Notes: generated by a model from the letters alone, not told the origin. Shown: positions 35,101 through 43,845, numbered from the stretch's first letter. The stretch: 64,000 bases of DNA from an uncultured Bacteroidales bacterium (GCA_946184615.1 CAMHFN010000004.1:1-64000); one strand, 5' to 3'. Translations and numbers: made by a program.

Positions 35101-36610
35101 TGACAACATAAGAGCCATCCTTGATATAAATATTGTTCATGTTAAGCGTTTGGTCCATCAATCCCACAACACAGTTACAAAGTGTTTCCGAACTAACATT
35201 ACGTATCCAGAAGCTCACCGTAACACCATTCGATGAAACCGGGTCAATGGCAGGAAGTACCAGGCACTGATTTGCAGTATTTATGGGTGTGTTGAAACGA
35301 ATATAGTTGTACTGGCCTTCAGATGCATTGCTGGAATAACATAAACTATCGGCATTCTCTATGAGTGGATAGTATTTATACGCTGGGTCCGTAGCATTAT
35401 TAAGAATCATCCAACAGCCAGGAAGGTTGTTTTCAGTGTTAGTGTTTAATACCGGAATATGGTCGAAATTCTGGTGTAATGGCAAGGATAAATAATTAGG
35501 GCAGTCAGCATAGGTAATCCAGTCTGACCATTCGCCTACCATTTCAGGATCGCATTGGGCTTGAACGCTGAAACGGTATTTCATGCCTTGTACCAACGGC
35601 ACTGCCTCTTGGCCCGTGAAGGTATATGAATTGCCGCTCGTGCTTACCATACCGTTATAGTAGTTATAGACACTCTCCATGCTTTCGTATCTAAGATTAT
35701 ACGAAGAAGCATTGCCATCCCAAGAAGCAACAACACCTAGGGCGGGCTCGGAATAGATATTAAAATTCGCAGGTGGAGCACAAAGGGTCGTGAATTCAAC
35801 AGGGTCACTCCAAGAACTATAATACCACATCGAACTCGCATTCTTACGGGATCTTGCTCTGACTTTGGCATAATAGGTGGTATAGCCTTCCAAATCCGTG
35901 AGACTGCCAGAAGTAACGTATTGAGGATTGCTGAAATCGCTTTGCGTTGAATACATCACCTCAGCACTGCCATAATGGCCATTCATTGACCAAGTCATAG
36001 TGGCTGTGGAAGCAGTAATATCGGAAACCATCAAATCAGTGGGGGCTTGCAAATCGCTCGATACCACTACATTGTCGATATACCAATAGGTTTGTGCCGG
36101 AGCATTTTTTTTGCCGTTATACCTGAAAAAAATGCGGGCATTATTAGGAACCACAGATAAGTTGAACGACAACGTCACCTCAGTGTAAGCAGTGGAAGCA
36201 TCGCATGTGTGAAGCACCTGGGTATGGTCACCGCTCAAATCCGAATAGGTGTAACCAACACTCAAAGTGTTGCTACCCATCGAAGCGGAAGAGCTTTTCA
36301 CTCTAAAAGTCAACTTGGTGCAATTCAAATTAAGGTCGAGAGTGGGAAGTACAGCTACTAAACTTCGATTTGTTGTCAATGCTTGCGGATTACCCATTAA
36401 AAAACTGTTCGGATTCGAATAGGCGTTAGCATTGATCACCGTAGCGCTAACACCAGTGCCGGTGGTGGTCACCGTCCACCCGGTAGGTGTAACCATGCTG
36501 CTTCCAACGGTATAACTGTCAAAGTTTTCCGAATAGACTATTTGAGCGTTCATCGCCAATGGCACCCAAAAGGCCATCAACAGGGTTAGGAGGATTTGTT
36601 TTGTTTTCAT
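32138..36610 (-). CDS. Giant secreted multi-domain (fibronectin type III-like) protein
   Basis: 1490 residues with a signal peptide (MKTKQILLTLLMAFWVPLAMNA). A jelly-roll/MAM-like module (about 25-190, starting ENFDSYTVGSSMVTPTGW) is followed by at least four FnIII-like modules. These are recognised by recurring PTDLMVSDITASTATMTWS, TTYYAKVRARSR, TTYDVQIRHQCNS and TYYVKVRAYCDN. Further jelly-roll units lie between them. A G8/pectin-lyase-like stretch follows near 1040 (NWTGGIPSEDDDVLLQADV). The last 150 residues contain two related units with YNGTRWRG and YNGSRWRG. No classical type A T9SS domain ends the protein, so how it is exported is open. It is probably a surface adhesin or polymer-binding protein. 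A TAnnTTTG box lies upstream on the minus strand (36652-36659). Confidence 0.82.
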   Translation of the reverse strand: MKTKQILLTLLMAFWVPLAMNAQIVYSENFDSYTVGSSMVTPTGWTVTTTGTGVSATVINANAYSNPNSFLMGNPQALTTNRSLVAVLPTLDLNLNCTKLTFRVKSSSASMGSNTLSVGYTYSDLSGDHTQVLHTCDASTAYTEVTLSFNLSVVPNNARIFFRYNGKKNAPAQTYWYIDNVVVSSDLQAPTDLMVSDITASTATMTWSMNGHYGSAEVMYSTQSDFSNPQYVTSGSLTDLEGYTTYYAKVRARSRKNASSMWYYSSWSDPVEFTTLCAPPANFNIYSEPALGVVASWDGNASSYNLRYESMESVYNYYNGMVSTSGNSYTFTGQEAVPLVQGMKYRFSVQAQCDPEMVGEWSDWITYADCPNYLSLPLHQNFDHIPVLNTNTENNLPGCWMILNNATDPAYKYYPLIENADSLCYSSNASEGQYNYIRFNTPINTANQCLVLPAIDPVSSNGVTVSFWIRNVSSETLCNCVVGLMDQTLNMNNIYIKDGSYVVTHSTTYQHKTITFTYDELMQYGNYIAIKAPSASQYYVSFCIDDIDIYPADYQCNAPINIKTTTLGMVLADISWESEPGTASNTWCARMKKASDTEWGEEQTGIATPHWFIYNLEENTTYDVQIRHQCNSVDYSDWVDFSFTTLDHTPIPTDLVIDTVNSGSSWVEIDWECLLATGQNEIDHYEIQLDSNDVQSWDLPFYSLSVIEKGQHTFHIRVVDDQGITGEWSEMLSFVIEGCDNSIDIDSEHSASYNFHGTHLPDCWTVSGNTDHFSLGSALAFMVDDNYETYVELPQYNIADDFDCVNLVFDWQQLPSIWGNGTRAGVQVQYSTNGTNWLDTGDFISLYGDLEDSQMVNCNIKVPAPVSTLNIRLKLIVEDYQDYGDYPPMCRLDNLYVIGHAVCTDVPTALQIMEGYPANGLVYVSWTAGNDEQTEWQLAISKNSNSNWQITSPFMSTDCVMGFYVDHNSTYYVKVRAYCDNDHYSVWSNEIIFTTPYFGKIFTGAEDNLWSNANNWTGGIPSEDDDVLLQADVTVTGEAEAYNIDMGTYTITVENGGLLNANAFIGENASNPLKTVIKDGGQMKSNTSFLARIEKNITGYGAANGEGSSGYYLISTPFTHFVNSGNVTPEEDGNLLYDQMDLYWFTGHNEGEEWYNPKYSDGTIDGRTVLIPHKGYLYARQNDGTIRFGNNLDPFPATNENIVVNLSSFTGSTAPLNGWNLIGNPFSCNAYMLGDDNQPLPYYRMNETGDALVKAVAGTPIKPCEGVLVFCPNDGLGHSAIFTTTAPEQLGGEPSHVNFALPVHSLIGNQPAFLGTTTQTIVLSAGINWVSFNVETTLDDLKAALVEALPGTTSITIRSQNSGYTTYNGTRWRGSLGAIELTQMCMITVDAACEISLEGTAVDPAEHPIVIPKGVKWFAFPLSESMSINDAFAGFNPVNGDMIKSAGNGTATYNGSRWRGALSTLMPGQGYIFSSSNSVTESRPLVFLAP

Positions 36611-36735
36611 AACTGCTTTATTTTAAAATAAATAATTCTATTTAACCGCTACAAAAATAGCCAGCTGAAAACAAAGAAATATGGGGAATATTTCCTATGT
36701 CCACCGAAAGTTATCAACAAGAAAGAAAACGAAAA

Positions 36736-37383
36736 TCAACTCACCAACCCAACTCGGAAAGCATAAAGGATTAATTCCGAAGTCGATTTGACGCCGAGCT
36801 TGCTGAAGATTTTGTCCTTGTGGTTCTCGACAGTATGGACGCTGATGTTCAATTCTTCAGCGATTTGCTTGGCACTTTTGCCTGCTGCACAAAGACTAAT
36901 GATATCCATCTCACGTCGCGTGAGAGTCTCCAGCACCTCCATGTCGGATTTCACGTCCTGCGGCAAACGCATGGTGTTCATATTGGTGAAGTTGTGTCCC
37001 TGCATCACCGAAACCAACACAGTCCCAATCTCCTCGGGACGGATATCCTTGCTCATAAAACCGTTGATGCCGCTATCCAACAACTGTTTGACCGTAGCTC
37101 CACCCGCCTCACCTGACAGCATCACTATTTTCACATCCAAGCCCAAGCGCTTGACGGCATCAATCACATCCTTACCTGTTCCATCAGGCAAAGCATAGTC
37201 CAAAAGAATCAAGTCAAGATTGCGACCATACTGTTCCAAATAAGCAACGGCCTGTTGCACATCCTCAGCCTCAGCTTCAAGTACACAGCCCAGACCGGAA
37301 TTAGCAAGTGACATTCGCACCCCCAACCGACACAAAGGCTGGTCTTCAACCAACAGAATTCTAATGCTTCTTGATCCGGTCAT
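36736..37383 (-). CDS. LuxR/NarL-family response regulator
   Basis: 215 residues. The receiver domain (about 8-125) has the acidic pair Glu13-Asp14, phospho-acceptor Asp62 in LILLDYALPDG and the conserved lysine in GFMSKD. The C-terminal LuxR helix-turn-helix (about 150-212) has LTRREMDIISLCAAGKSAKQ and SVHTVENHKDKIFSKLGV. Phosphorylation is expected from the histidine kinase encoded six bases upstream. It is the last gene of a minus-strand run ffh-folD-kinase-regulator. Target genes are unknown; the divergent or downstream 1490-residue gene is a neighbour only. Confidence 0.93.
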   Translation of the reverse strand: MTGSRSIRILLVEDQPLCRLGVRMSLANSGLGCVLEAEAEDVQQAVAYLEQYGRNLDLILLDYALPDGTGKDVIDAVKRLGLDVKIVMLSGEAGGATVKQLLDSGINGFMSKDIRPEEIGTVLVSVMQGHNFTNMNTMRLPQDVKSDMEVLETLTRREMDIISLCAAGKSAKQIAEELNISVHTVENHKDKIFSKLGVKSTSELILYAFRVGLVS

Positions 37384-37389
37384 CTCATT

Positions 37390-39285
37390 TCATTTTTTTT
37401 TCACGCTAAAACGAACTGTTGTGCCTTCGCCCAACATGCTCTCCACACGGATGGCTCCACCTGTCTTATCCAACAACTGCTTGCTGACAAACAGACCGAT
37501 ACCTGTACCGGTCTCCCCTCCAGTACCGCTTGACGAAGCGGAGACGAAACGGAAGATTTTCTCCAGCTTCTGTTCGGGAATACCCCTGCCGTTATCCTGC
37601 ACCATGAGCCAAACATGATCCGTTTCTTCCTCGGCCCTAACATGAATCTCGCCATGGGGATAGGAGTACTTTACTGCATTAGAGAGCAGATTCTGCAACA
37701 CTAGACTCGCCACACTGGGATCGTCATAAACCATCAACGCAGGCGTCACTTCATTCACCACTCTCAACGATTTCATAATGATGTTGTATCCTTGGCTTTG
37801 GATCGCTTGATCAACCAGCTTAGCTACGTTGAAATCCTCAGGACTAACCACTCCATGCTCTAACACATTCTTCACCCATTGCAGGATATTGAACAATCGG
37901 TCGCTCAGCGCTTCCGATGTCGATTTCAGCATCATTAGACTAGACTTGCGATCGGTATCACTCATGCCGTCGTAATAGGAACACAATTGCTCCAGCACAT
38001 TGCGGATTGCCGACACAGGGGTCTTGACATCGTGCGAGACGATTGACATCAAACGGTCTTTCATCTCGTTCAACTGAGTCAACTCCTGGTTGCGTTTCTT
38101 TCGCATCTGTGCCAAACGGAGCCAAATCAAAAGAAGGGCCAACAGCACTGCTGCCAACGCCACCAAACCGATGACCAACATCCGTATTTGTCGGTTTTTG
38201 GCTTGCTGCATCTCCAGCTCGTGCTCCTTCTCTTGCATGGCATAGCGCACCTGATAGTCGCGAATGAGTTGCTGTTGGTTCTCGTTGAAGATGGAATCCT
38301 TCATGACAACGCTTCGCTCATAATATTCCAAGGCTTCACGGGGGTTACGCTCCTTCAAGTCCTGATAGCCTGCTACAAGTGCCTCTTGAAGCACACCGTC
38401 ATAATGGTTTTCCTCTGCCATGGTGATTGCTGTAGCATAATCTCCCTGCTGCAAATGAATGACCGCTTGAAGAAACAATTCGTTGTTTGCCTCAGCCAAT
38501 AGCAGGGCCTCATCGAGCATGGCCTTCCCTTCTTGCACCTTCCCCACCTTTCCATAGGCCTTCGAGAGCGACATCATTCGGTTGATGATTTTGTTAGGGA
38601 TATCTTCGTAACGTTGTGACAGCTGTAGCGACTGCTCTGCCAAATCCACCGCTTCATCGAGCTTACCCTGAACAATATAAACCTCAGCCAGATTTTGATA
38701 ATAAGTAGCCACATCGAGATTCGAAGCTGTGTCATGCTCTTGAACCTCACCTAGCATATCAATACACTTGTAATACATCTCCTCGGCACGGTCATACTCA
38801 CCCATGGTCAGATGGATCTCAGCGATATTGTTTATGACATAGCGTCTGTTGACCTCGGCCATCTCACCACCGATTTCGTCCATCAACTCATTACAATGAT
38901 TATAACAATCTAGGGCTTTGTCGAACTGGCCAAGACGTTGGAAAGCATTGGCTAGGGTCATGTAGCATCCCGCCTCATTAAAAAAATCGCCTATAGCATG
39001 GTAATGATCGATGCCTATCTCCGAATAGGTTATCACATGCTCGAAATCATCATTATTGAAGAAATACAAGATCATGGTGCGGAGCACCTTCAACTTGATT
39101 TCGTCTTTGTCGGTCTCCGGCGTGAAGTTGGGCTCACGCCCAATAGTCTCGTCAATGGCTAACGCCGCATGATAGGCGGTTTCGCCTTTGCTATTTTCAA
39201 AAACTCGATAGAGGCTGTCCAAATCCTGAGCAGGTAACGTCCAATACAGGAGCATCAACCATCCGATGATGAGCAACCTCTTCAT
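37390..39285 (-). CDS. TPR-containing membrane sensor histidine kinase
   Basis: 631 residues: a signal peptide (to LPA), a periplasmic array of TPR units (about 40-330, e.g. ATYYQNLAEVYIVQGKLDEA), one membrane helix (about 372-392), then the kinase. Phospho-acceptor His418 lies in MSIVSHDVKTPVSAIRN. The ATPase domain has NLLSNAVKYS (N box), QDNGRGIPEQ (G1) and GTGIGLFVSKQLL (G2). It likely senses an envelope signal by protein contact through the TPR domain and pairs with the adjacent LuxR regulator. The start lies only four bases after the folD stop, so it is co-transcribed with folD and ffh. Confidence 0.92.
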   Translation of the reverse strand: MKRLLIIGWLMLLYWTLPAQDLDSLYRVFENSKGETAYHAALAIDETIGREPNFTPETDKDEIKLKVLRTMILYFFNNDDFEHVITYSEIGIDHYHAIGDFFNEAGCYMTLANAFQRLGQFDKALDCYNHCNELMDEIGGEMAEVNRRYVINNIAEIHLTMGEYDRAEEMYYKCIDMLGEVQEHDTASNLDVATYYQNLAEVYIVQGKLDEAVDLAEQSLQLSQRYEDIPNKIINRMMSLSKAYGKVGKVQEGKAMLDEALLLAEANNELFLQAVIHLQQGDYATAITMAEENHYDGVLQEALVAGYQDLKERNPREALEYYERSVVMKDSIFNENQQQLIRDYQVRYAMQEKEHELEMQQAKNRQIRMLVIGLVALAAVLLALLLIWLRLAQMRKKRNQELTQLNEMKDRLMSIVSHDVKTPVSAIRNVLEQLCSYYDGMSDTDRKSSLMMLKSTSEALSDRLFNILQWVKNVLEHGVVSPEDFNVAKLVDQAIQSQGYNIIMKSLRVVNEVTPALMVYDDPSVASLVLQNLLSNAVKYSYPHGEIHVRAEEETDHVWLMVQDNGRGIPEQKLEKIFRFVSASSSGTGGETGTGIGLFVSKQLLDKTGGAIRVESMLGEGTTVRFSVKKK

Positions 39286-39289
39286 AAAA

Positions 39290-40177
39290 CTATTCTTTCG
39301 GATAGATCTTGCCTTTAGCAGCCTTCAGCGTGTTCTGAAGCAGTGACACGATGGTCATCGGGCCCACTCCACCTGGGACAGGAGTTATCTTAGAAGCCAC
39401 CTTATAGACTTCGTCGTAATCGACATCGCCAAGTATTTTGTAACCCTTGGGGCTGTTGGGATCCTCAATACGATGAATACCCACATCGATAACCACAGCA
39501 CCTGGTTTCACCATGTCGGCAGTCACAAATCCCTGTTTGCCAATGGCAGCAACAAGGATGTCAGCCCGTCGACAAATTTCAGGCAGGTTCTTCGTACGGC
39601 TATGGCAAAGCGTCACCGTGGAGTCAATGCCTTTGCGCGACATCAGAATCGCCATAGGTGTACCCACAATATTGGAACGACCCAACACCACCACGTCTTT
39701 ACCAACGGTATCAATGCCAGAACGTTTGATAAGTTCCATGATTCCGTTAGGGGTGGCCGGGACAAAGCAGGGCAGTCCCAGTTGAAGACGACCCACATTG
39801 ATGCTAGTGAAGCCATCTACATCTTTTGAAGGCTTGATGGCATTGATCACCTTGTCTTCGTCAATATGCTTTGGCAAGGGTAGTTGGATGATATAACCAT
39901 CGATTTCTGGGTCTTCATTGAGGAATTTCACCGTGTCGAGCAGCTCCTGTTCGGTAGTCTTGGCAGGCAGACGGTATACCGATGAGGTCATGCCCACCGA
40001 GTGACAAGCCTTCTCTTTTGATGAGACATAGGTTTGGCTAGCGCCATCCTCACCTACGATGACTGCTGCCAGATGAGGAGCAGGTTTGCCATGGTCGATC
40101 ATGTCAGCGACTTCGGCTGCAATTTCTTTTTTGATTTGGTCAGAAATCAGCTTTCCATCTATAATTTTATTATCCAT
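39290..40177 (-). CDS. folD: Methylenetetrahydrofolate dehydrogenase / methenyl-THF cyclohydrolase
   Basis: 295 residues, standard length. It interconverts 5,10-methylene-, methenyl- and 10-formyl-tetrahydrofolate with NADP+ in the cytoplasm. Visible motifs are YVSSKEKACHSVGM (catalytic Lys), QLPLPKHIDEDKVINAI, KDVDGFTSIN, VVLGRSNIVGTPMAILM (nucleotide binding) and TPVPGGVGPMT. It sits in a run with ffh upstream (gap 40 bases, all periodic repeat) and the histidine kinase downstream. It links metabolically to ftcD, whose formimino-THF product enters the same pool, and to gcvT. Confidence 0.97.
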   Translation of the reverse strand: MDNKIIDGKLISDQIKKEIAAEVADMIDHGKPAPHLAAVIVGEDGASQTYVSSKEKACHSVGMTSSVYRLPAKTTEQELLDTVKFLNEDPEIDGYIIQLPLPKHIDEDKVINAIKPSKDVDGFTSINVGRLQLGLPCFVPATPNGIMELIKRSGIDTVGKDVVVLGRSNIVGTPMAILMSRKGIDSTVTLCHSRTKNLPEICRRADILVAAIGKQGFVTADMVKPGAVVIDVGIHRIEDPNSPKGYKILGDVDYDEVYKVASKITPVPGGVGPMTIVSLLQNTLKAAKGKIYPKE

Positions 40178-40217
40178 ATCTTTAACTATTTAACTTTCAA
40201 CTTTCAATTTTCCACTC
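40178..40217. repeat. Heptamer array between ffh and folD
   Basis: The whole 40-base gap reads as 7-base units: ATCTTTA, ACTATTT, AACTTTC, AACTTTC, AATTTTC, CACTC. The phase continues through the ffh stop codon. The unit AACTTTC is the complement of the unit at 41588-41620 on the other side of ffh. Confidence 0.65.
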
Positions 40218-41552
40218 TTATCTTCTACGCATCGCATTCGCCATCCGCATGATTTTCTTGCCACCACCGGTAGTCATCATACGCATCATCTTTGCCGTCT
40301 CCTCAAATTGCTTGACCAGACGGTTTACTTCGACGATGGAGGTGCCGCTACCCATGGCGATACGTTTGCGGCGACTGCCGTTAAGCAAAGCAGGATTCTC
40401 ACGCTCAGCGGGTGTCATGCTATAGATGATGGCCTCAATGCTCTTAAAAGCATCATCGTCAATCTCCTCACCTTTCAATGCCTTGTCCATACCAGGAATC
40501 ATGCTGGCCAGATCCTTGATGTTGCCCATCTTTTTAATCTGCTGAATCTGCTTGAGGAAGTCGTTGTAATTGAACTCATTCTTAGCTAGTTTACGCTGAA
40601 GTTTCCGCGCCTCTTCCTCGTCGAACTGTTCCTGGGCGCGTTCCACCAAGGAAACGATGTCACCCATACCGAGGATACGGTCGGCCATACGTTTGGGATA
40701 GAAGATGTCAAGGGCATCCATTTTCTCACCAATACCGACGAATTTGATGGGTTTTTCGACCACGGTACGGATGGTAAGTGCCGCACCACCACGGGTGTCA
40801 CCGTCAAGTTTGGTAAGCACCACGCCATCGAAGTCGAGACGGTCGTTAAATGCCTTGGCTGTGTTGACCGCATCCTGACCCGTCATGGCATCAACCACAA
40901 ACAACGTCTCATGCGGTTTAACGGTCTCTTTGATGCGGGCAATCTCGTCCATCATCTCCTCATCGACAGCCAGACGACCAGCGGTATCGATAATGACTAC
41001 ACTCTTGTTTTGCGCTTTGGCGTGCTCAATGGCATGTTGGGCAATCTCAACAGGGTTCTTGTTGCCTTCCTCGCTATAGACCTCCACTTCTACTTGCTGG
41101 CCCAAAACTTTCAACTGGTCAATAGCAGCAGGACGGTACACGTCCCCAGCTACTAGCAGCACCTGTTTGCTTCTCTTACGTTTCAGGTAATTCGCCAGTT
41201 TCGCAGAGAACGTGGTCTTACCAGAACCTTGTAGACCGGCAATCAAGATGATGGCTGGTTGTCCTTTCAAGTTGATATCGACATGTTCGCCACCCATCAA
41301 CTCGGCCAACTCATCATGGACGATCTTCACCATCATCTCACCCGGTTTCACCGTAGTAAGAATCTGTTGACCCAATGCCTTCTCCTTGATATTGTTGGTA
41401 ACTTCTTTGGCAATCTTATAGCTGACATCCGCATCGAGTAGAGCACGGCGAATTTCCTTCATGGTATCAGCCACATTGACTTCAGTGATATATCCCTGTC
41501 CTTTAAGGATTTTGAACGAGCGTTCTAATTTTTCGGTTAAGCCTTCAAACAT
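40218..41552 (-). CDS. ffh: Signal recognition particle protein (SRP54)
   Basis: 444 residues from the ATG at 41552 (MFEGLTEKLERSFKILKG, the usual start). A TTG three codons earlier is unlikely. The N domain is followed by the G domain, with GLQGSGKTTFSAKLANYL (P-loop), IIDTAGRLAVDEEMM and TKLDGDTRGGAAL. The Met-rich M domain has SMIPGMDKALKG, GSRRKRIAMGSGTS and a run MMRMMTTGGGKKIMRMANAMRRR-like end that binds 4.5S RNA and signal sequences. It targets nascent membrane proteins to the translocon. It is the first gene of the run ffh-folD-kinase-regulator. A -7 box on the minus strand is at 41573-41580. Confidence 0.97.
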   Translation of the reverse strand: MFEGLTEKLERSFKILKGQGYITEVNVADTMKEIRRALLDADVSYKIAKEVTNNIKEKALGQQILTTVKPGEMMVKIVHDELAELMGGEHVDINLKGQPAIILIAGLQGSGKTTFSAKLANYLKRKRSKQVLLVAGDVYRPAAIDQLKVLGQQVEVEVYSEEGNKNPVEIAQHAIEHAKAQNKSVVIIDTAGRLAVDEEMMDEIARIKETVKPHETLFVVDAMTGQDAVNTAKAFNDRLDFDGVVLTKLDGDTRGGAALTIRTVVEKPIKFVGIGEKMDALDIFYPKRMADRILGMGDIVSLVERAQEQFDEEEARKLQRKLAKNEFNYNDFLKQIQQIKKMGNIKDLASMIPGMDKALKGEEIDDDAFKSIEAIIYSMTPAERENPALLNGSRRKRIAMGSGTSIVEVNRLVKQFEETAKMMRMMTTGGGKKIMRMANAMRRR

Positions 41553-41587
41553 AGTTTTCAAATATTTGGCTGCAAAGGTATGAAAAA

Positions 41588-41620
41588 AGTTGAGAGTTGA
41601 GAGTTGAAAGTTGAAAGTTG
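41588..41620. repeat. Heptamer array in the ffh/yggS divergent spacer
   Basis: AGTTGAG, AGTTGAG, AGTTGAA, AGTTGAA, AGTTG in perfect register. A TTG from the third unit (41604-41606) stands exactly 19 bases before the -7 box TATTTTTG, so the array appears to supply a -33 element. Confidence 0.7.
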
Positions 41621-41633
41621 TTTTTTATTTTTG
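41604..41633 (+). promoter_or_regulatory. Promoter of the YggS-family gene
   Basis: TTG (41604-41606), 19 bases, TATTTTTG (41626-41633), 24 bases before the ATG at 41658. The -33 element is part of a heptamer repeat. Confidence 0.6.
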
Positions 41634-41657
41634 CGAGACAAAACGCCAACGTTTGTT

Positions 41658-42326
41658 ATGATTAAAGAGAATCTGAATAAAATCAAAGCTGCCATCCCCA
41701 ACGGTGTCACATTGGTAGCGGTTTCTAAGACCAAGCCTATGAGCGATATACAGGAGGCTTACGATGCTGGCCAACGTGCTTTCGGGGAAAACTACCCACA
41801 AGAGATGCGCGACAAACACGAGGTCCTGCCCCACGACATCCAATGGCATTTCATCGGGCACTTGCAGACCAACAAAATCAAATACATCATCCCCTTCGTT
41901 ACGCTTATCCACAGTATCGACACGGCCAACCTCTTGGAAGCCGTCAACAAGGAAGCGAAGAAGCACGACCGAGTGGTGGATTGCCTATTGCAATTCCATA
42001 TCGCCCAAGAAGAAACCAAGTTTGGACTAGATTTAAATGAAGCAAAACAATTGCTTGATTCTGAATTATTTAAGACAATGGAAAACATCCGAATCTGCGG
42101 TGTAATGGGCATGGCTACTTTCACTGACGACAAGGTGGAAGTCCGCAAGGAGTTCAAACATCTGAAAGCAATTTTCGAGACCCTCAAAAAAGACTATTTC
42201 GCCGACCAGCCGCAATTCAAAGAACTGTCGATGGGCATGTCAGAAGACTACCCCATCGCCATCGAAGAAGGGGCTACTCTGGTACGTGTGGGGAGTAAGA
42301 TCTTTGGTCCCAGAAATTACAATTAG
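41658..42326 (+). CDS. YggS/PROSC-family pyridoxal-phosphate-binding protein
   Basis: 222 residues from the ATG at 41658. A longer frame into the promoter repeat is rejected. VAVSKTKPMSDI carries the Lys that binds PLP. FGENYPQEMRDKH, WHFIGHLQTNKIKYI, FHIAQEETKFGL and the end LSMGMSEDYPIAIEEGATLVRVGSKIFG are all family signatures. It keeps cellular PLP homeostasis and is a single-domain alanine-racemase-like fold without known catalysis. The Ca/Na exchanger gene follows 13 bases later. Confidence 0.95.
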   Translation: MIKENLNKIKAAIPNGVTLVAVSKTKPMSDIQEAYDAGQRAFGENYPQEMRDKHEVLPHDIQWHFIGHLQTNKIKYIIPFVTLIHSIDTANLLEAVNKEAKKHDRVVDCLLQFHIAQEETKFGLDLNEAKQLLDSELFKTMENIRICGVMGMATFTDDKVEVRKEFKHLKAIFETLKKDYFADQPQFKELSMGMSEDYPIAIEEGATLVRVGSKIFGPRNYN

Positions 42327-42339
42327 AAGAGAGAAGCCT

Positions 42340-43287
42340 ATGGTCTTACCCATCCTTTTATTAATAGTTGGATTTGTTGCTCTAATATTAGGAGCGAATT
42401 GGTTGGTGGACGGTGCTACCAGCGTAGGAATCCGTGCCAAGTTATCGCCATTGATCATTGGTTTGACCATTGTGGCCTTTGGCACTTCCCTACCCGAATT
42501 GATTATCAATGTATTTTCATGTATTAAGGGCAGTTCAGGACTTGCCATCGGCAATATTGTGGGCAGCAACATCATGAATATTTTGCTCATCCTTGGCGTG
42601 GCTTCAGTAATATACCCCATCGACGTGAGCCGCATTTCCATCCGACGCGATATCCCCGTAGGCTTTGTGGCCACAGCGGCTTTGTTCGTGTTTGCCAACT
42701 ACACGTGGGGCAAACTCACCATCAATTGGATTGAAGGAGCGTTACTACTAGTGATGGCCGTGGCTTATCTGCTCATCACCATGAAGAAAAACGAGTCCCC
42801 AAGTGCTGAGGTGGAGGCTATTCAAATTCCGATGCCCTGGGGCAAAACCATATTGTTTCTTGTTTTGGGTATTCTCGGGCTATACCTGGGGGGTGAACTC
42901 GTCTCCAACAACGCCCAAACCATTGCCAAAGCATGGGGCATGAGCGAAGCCATGATTGGCTTGACCGTTGTTGCCATAGCTACCTCTCTACCCGAACTGA
43001 TAACGTCAATTGTAGCTGCAACCAAGAAAAACTCCGGCATAGCCATTGGCAACGTTTTAGGTTCAAACATCTTAAATATATTTTTAGTGCTCGGCATCAG
43101 CGGACTGATTACACCGTTACAGTTCGATACGAAAATGAACACCACCTTGTATTTCCTTTTCGGTGCCAATGCCTTGATGTTGTTGTTTGTATTTACCGGA
43201 AAAGGAAGGAAATTGTCCCGTTTCGAGGGACTTTTGATGCTACTAGCCTTTGCAGGTTTCATGAGCTATACCATCCTAGCAAAATAA
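42340..43287 (+). CDS. Calcium/sodium antiporter (CaCA family, YrbG-like)
   Basis: 315 residues from the ATG at 42340. About ten membrane helices in two homologous halves each carry the alpha-repeat motif: TIVAFGTSLPELIINV with NIVGSNIMNILLILG, and TVVAIATSLPELITSI with NVLGSNILNIFLVLG. These acidic Glu residues bind the cation. It exchanges Ca2+ for Na+ (or H+) across the inner membrane; the ion preference is family inference. It is co-directional with the YggS gene and ends at a strong terminator. Confidence 0.95.
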   Translation: MVLPILLLIVGFVALILGANWLVDGATSVGIRAKLSPLIIGLTIVAFGTSLPELIINVFSCIKGSSGLAIGNIVGSNIMNILLILGVASVIYPIDVSRISIRRDIPVGFVATAALFVFANYTWGKLTINWIEGALLLVMAVAYLLITMKKNESPSAEVEAIQIPMPWGKTILFLVLGILGLYLGGELVSNNAQTIAKAWGMSEAMIGLTVVAIATSLPELITSIVAATKKNSGIAIGNVLGSNILNIFLVLGISGLITPLQFDTKMNTTLYFLFGANALMLLFVFTGKGRKLSRFEGLLMLLAFAGFMSYTILAK

Positions 43288-43327
43288 AACGATGAAAGGT
43301 GCCTCTCGAGCACCTTTCATCGTTTTT
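43288..43327. terminator. Terminator between exchanger and lipoprotein genes
   Basis: A 15-bp perfect stem (AACGATGAAAGGTGC with its complement) around a 7-base loop, then TTT. The left side carries AAAA, so it can work for both convergent genes. Confidence 0.85.
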
Positions 43328-43344
43328 CAGCACACCTCCCTGAT

Positions 43345-43845
43345 TTATTTTTCTGTGATTTGGAAGGCAGTCTTCACAGCTTCATAATCGCTGTAGTCCA
43401 CATCGGGACGTGCTTGATACACACTAGCGGCAATAACCACAATCTTGAAACGCTGATTATCGGGACGGTATCCGTCATAAAAATCATTTTCAGTCCAGAA
43501 AATACTCACCCCCTCATCATAGGTAGAGACCTCAAGCGATGATGAATAGAAATATTCCACGTCATTTTCAAACTGTGAATAATAGAATGTGTAAGGCAAC
43601 TGACGCCAAGTACCTTTTTCTTCCCTATACACTAGGACAGCACCATGGTCGGTAATATCGGGACTGATAGCCTCATATTTGATGTCAACTCGCCAAGAGG
43701 TATTATCCCAATACCACTGACTAGAAGTGATTTCAATTGTTGTCGAACACACATTGGCATTGCCCGGTTCGCCTTTGGGGCCTCGGCACGAAGCCATCAC
43801 AAGCACAGAAAGGAAGGCCATGCAGATTACTGTTAACTTTTTCAT
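43345..43845 (-). CDS. Small lipoprotein of unknown function
   Basis: 166 residues from the ATG at 43845, which starts a lipoprotein signal ending VLVMASC. The first mature residues are RGPKGEPGNANV, a single collagen-like GxxGxxG stretch. The rest (about 45-160) is beta-rich with several Trp and Tyr (SSQWYWDNTSWRVDIKYE). Similar short lipoproteins with a collagen-like linker occur in Bacteroidota, but no function is known to me. It stands alone; its stop is 17 bases from the terminator at 43288-43327. A -7-type box lies at 43895-43902 on the minus strand. Confidence 0.75.
   Translation of the reverse strand: MKKLTVICMAFLSVLVMASCRGPKGEPGNANVCSTTIEITSSQWYWDNTSWRVDIKYEAISPDITDHGAVLVYREEKGTWRQLPYTFYYSQFENDVEYFYSSSLEVSTYDEGVSIFWTENDFYDGYRPDNQRFKIVVIAASVYQARPDVDYSDYEAVKTAFQITEK

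Noticed and set aside
41553-41561. A TTG start three codons upstream of the chosen ffh start
   Set aside because: The ATG at 41552 gives the conserved MFEGL start of SRP54 proteins.
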